DNA of 8,115 nt from Novosphingobium sp. (GTDB taxonomy: Bacteria; Pseudomonadota; Alphaproteobacteria; Sphingomonadales; Sphingomonadaceae). Where the stretch lies: the NCBI GenBank assembly GCA_030830245.1, contig JAURNJ010000155.1:1-8115 (forward strand). The letters run 5' to 3'. A model generated the notes under the pieces. That model saw nothing but the letters and a program-made list of their open reading frames with translations, ran no database searches and had not been told where the DNA came from. Made by a program: the position numbers and the translations under genes. Shown piece by piece: positions 6,503 to 8,115 of the stretch; within the stretch, counting starts at the first letter, position 1; each line of letters starts with the position of its first letter.

Positions 6503-8115
6503 GTGAACATATTGCGTATCGCGATCGTCGGTATCCTGCTCGCCGCCCTTGCCAGCCTGCCAGCCCGAGCCGAGGAACCCACACACTTGCCCAAGACAGC
6601 CCCCAGCGCGCCGCCAGTCGCGGCCAAGCGCGACCACAGCTTCACCCATCACGGCATTACCGTGACCGATCCGTACAACTGGCTGCGCGACAAGTCCTAT
6701 CCCTCGGTCGACGATCCCGAGGTGCTTGCTCATCTCAATGCCGAGAATGCCTGGTTCGAGTCGCGCATGGCCTCCCAGAAGGACATGGTCGAAACGCTGT
6801 TTGCCGAGATGCGCGGACGCATCAAGGAAGCTGACAAGTCGGTACCGCAGAAGGACGGTGACTGGCTTTACTGGCGCGAATTCGAAGAAGGAGCTGAATA
6901 CAGGAAATGGTGGCGCCGCCCTGTTGGCGCCCCTGCGGATGGCAGCGCCGATCAGCTGATCCTGGACGAAACGGCTCTGGCCAAAGGCCACAAGTATTTC
7001 CGGCTCGGCGCGCTGTCGGTCAGCCAGAATGGCAAGCTCCTTGCCTATTCGACGGATACAGACGGATCCGAGCGCTACACAGTGCGGATCAAGGACCTGG
7101 CCACGGGCCAGGTCCTTGGCGACGAGATCCCAGGGACCATGTCCTCGCTCGTCTGGGTCGCGGAGGACAAGGGCCTCGTCTATTCGCTCGCAAACGAGAA
7201 CTGGCGCAGCGACAATGCGCGGCTGCACTGGCTGGGCAAGCCGGTTGCCAGCGATGTCGAACTCTATCGCGAGCCTGACGATGGCTTCGGCGTCGGTTCG
7301 GGCCTGTCGGCTGACGAAAAGTGGCTGGTGATCGCGACGGGCGATCATGAAACCAACGAAGTGCGGCTGGTGCCAGCCAGCGATCCCCTGGCCAAGCCCC
7401 TGCTGGTCCGCGCGCGCAAGGCGGGCCTCGAATATGCCGTCGATGTTCGGGGCGATACCCTGTTCGTCTACACCAATGACGAGCACGAGAATTTCCGGCT
7501 GGCAACCGCACCGCTGGCACGCCCTAGCGAGTGGACGACGCTGATCCCCGGATCGAATGAATTCTATCTCACCGGCTTTTCCCTGTTTCGCGATTTTTAC
7601 GTGATCGAGGGTCGCCGCCACGGGCTCGACCAGATCGAGGTCCGCTATTACGACAATCTGGCGCGGATCGAGCCGATCACCTTTCCCGAGGCGAGCTACG
7701 TCGCTGGCCTCTCCGACAATCCCGAATATGCGGTGGAAACCTTGCGGCTGTCCTACGAATCGATGGTCAGCCCGGCGACGACTTACGAATACGATGTCGC
7801 GAAACGCTCGCTGGCGACGCTCAAGGTGCAGGAAATCCCGTCCGGCTACGACGCTTCGCAATACGTTACCGAGCGTCTCGAGATAAAGGCGCGCGGCGGC
7901 ACCATGGTTCCGGTCAGCGTGGTGATGCGCAAGGACAGAAAACCGGGAGGGCCGCTGCACCTCTATGGCTACGGCGCCTATGGCACGGCCATCGACCCCG
8001 ATTTTTCGACCACGCGGCTCTCGCTGGTCGATCGCGGCTTTGCCTATGCCATCGCCCACATTCGCGGCGGCGACGATCTGGGCCGGGCCTGGTACAAGGC
8101 GGGCAAGCTGGAACG
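6503..8115 (+). CDS. ptrB: Exported oligopeptidase B-type S9A serine peptidase, 3' end cut off
   Basis: Serine oligopeptidase; the family cleaves short peptides after Lys or Arg. 537 codons are visible of a family length near 700. The GTG at 6503 follows AGAGG (6494-6498) by four bases and gives a clean Sec signal peptide (residues 1-23, ending ARA before EE), so the protein is likely periplasmic; no upstream ATG fits. The first mature segment, with HHGITVTDPYNWLRD, is typical of the family, followed by a beta-propeller region (about 90-420). Near the edge the hydrolase domain begins with PLHLYGYGAYG (Tyr residues at 488-493 region, oxyanion side) and AHIRGGDDLGRAWYKAGKLE, which closely match E. 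coli PtrB as I recall it. The catalytic Ser, Asp and His lie beyond the window, so activity cannot be confirmed here. Prolyl oligopeptidase is the alternative, but the N-terminus and the RGG region favour oligopeptidase B. It is divergent from aminopeptidase P. Confidence 0.92.
   Translation, partial: MNILRIAIVGILLAALASLPARAEEPTHLPKTAPSAPPVAAKRDHSFTHHGITVTDPYNWLRDKSYPSVDDPEVLAHLNAENAWFESRMASQKDMVETLFAEMRGRIKEADKSVPQKDGDWLYWREFEEGAEYRKWWRRPVGAPADGSADQLILDETALAKGHKYFRLGALSVSQNGKLLAYSTDTDGSERYTVRIKDLATGQVLGDEIPGTMSSLVWVAEDKGLVYSLANENWRSDNARLHWLGKPVASDVELYREPDDGFGVGSGLSADEKWLVIATGDHETNEVRLVPASDPLAKPLLVRARKAGLEYAVDVRGDTLFVYTNDEHENFRLATAPLARPSEWTTLIPGSNEFYLTGFSLFRDFYVIEGRRHGLDQIEVRYYDNLARIEPITFPEASYVAGLSDNPEYAVETLRLSYESMVSPATTYEYDVAKRSLATLKVQEIPSGYDASQYVTERLEIKARGGTMVPVSVVMRKDRKPGGPLHLYGYGAYGTAIDPDFSTTRLSLVDRGFAYAIAHIRGGDDLGRAWYKAGKLE

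Noticed and set aside
6422..8059. In-frame upstream extension of aminopeptidase P that would make a protein of over 1100 residues
   Set aside because: It is entirely antisense to the well-supported S9 peptidase gene, has no recognisable domain, and a good ribosome site and family-matched N-terminus lie at 6421.
1..8115. CRISPR arrays, tRNA/rRNA genes, insertion sequences, prophage or defence genes
   Set aside because: No spaced repeats, no transposase or integrase motifs, no terminal inverted repeats and no RNA gene signatures were seen. The window is nearly filled by conventional genes.

Overview
The window looks like chromosomal DNA of a GC-rich alphaproteobacterium, most plausibly Sphingomonadales (Erythrobacter/Novosphingobium-like). 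That is an inference from base composition, from strong GC bias at third codon positions (which leaves long antisense frames open on both strands), and from the style of the proteins. There is no sign of mobile DNA, CRISPR, tRNA or rRNA. It reads as ordinary housekeeping and regulatory core genome.

Layout from left to right. Positions 1-1595 (minus): a fused aminodeoxychorismate synthase component I / class IV aminodeoxychorismate lyase (folate pathway), cut by the left window edge. Positions 1659-4391 (minus): a compact three-gene cluster transcribed leftward. In transcription order it encodes an exported EF-hand protein with five calcium-binding-type loops and a His/Met-rich linker, an OmpR-family response regulator, and an EnvZ-like membrane histidine kinase. 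The last two genes overlap by one base (TGATG). Positions 4392-4594: the leader/intergenic region of that cluster. It holds a 10-bp-period direct repeat that could be the regulator's own binding site, and a strong hairpin followed by five U residues. Positions 4595-6421 (minus): a large, three-domain-type aminopeptidase P (M24B). Positions 6503-8115 (plus): an exported S9A peptidase of the oligopeptidase B type, divergent from the aminopeptidase across 81 bp and cut by the right edge before its catalytic serine.

How the parts may work together. The two peptidases form a divergent pair that would suit peptide breakdown: an endopeptidase outside the cytoplasm and an X-Pro aminopeptidase inside. 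The EF-hand protein and the two-component system look like one transcription unit. The simplest model is a periplasmic divalent-cation binder, probably for Ca2+, made together with a sensor/regulator pair that may respond to the same signal and autoregulate. The hairpin lies between the putative operator and the first gene of the cluster, so it is either the aminopeptidase terminator or a leader attenuator. This EF-hand/two-component unit and its leader are the most interesting part of the window.
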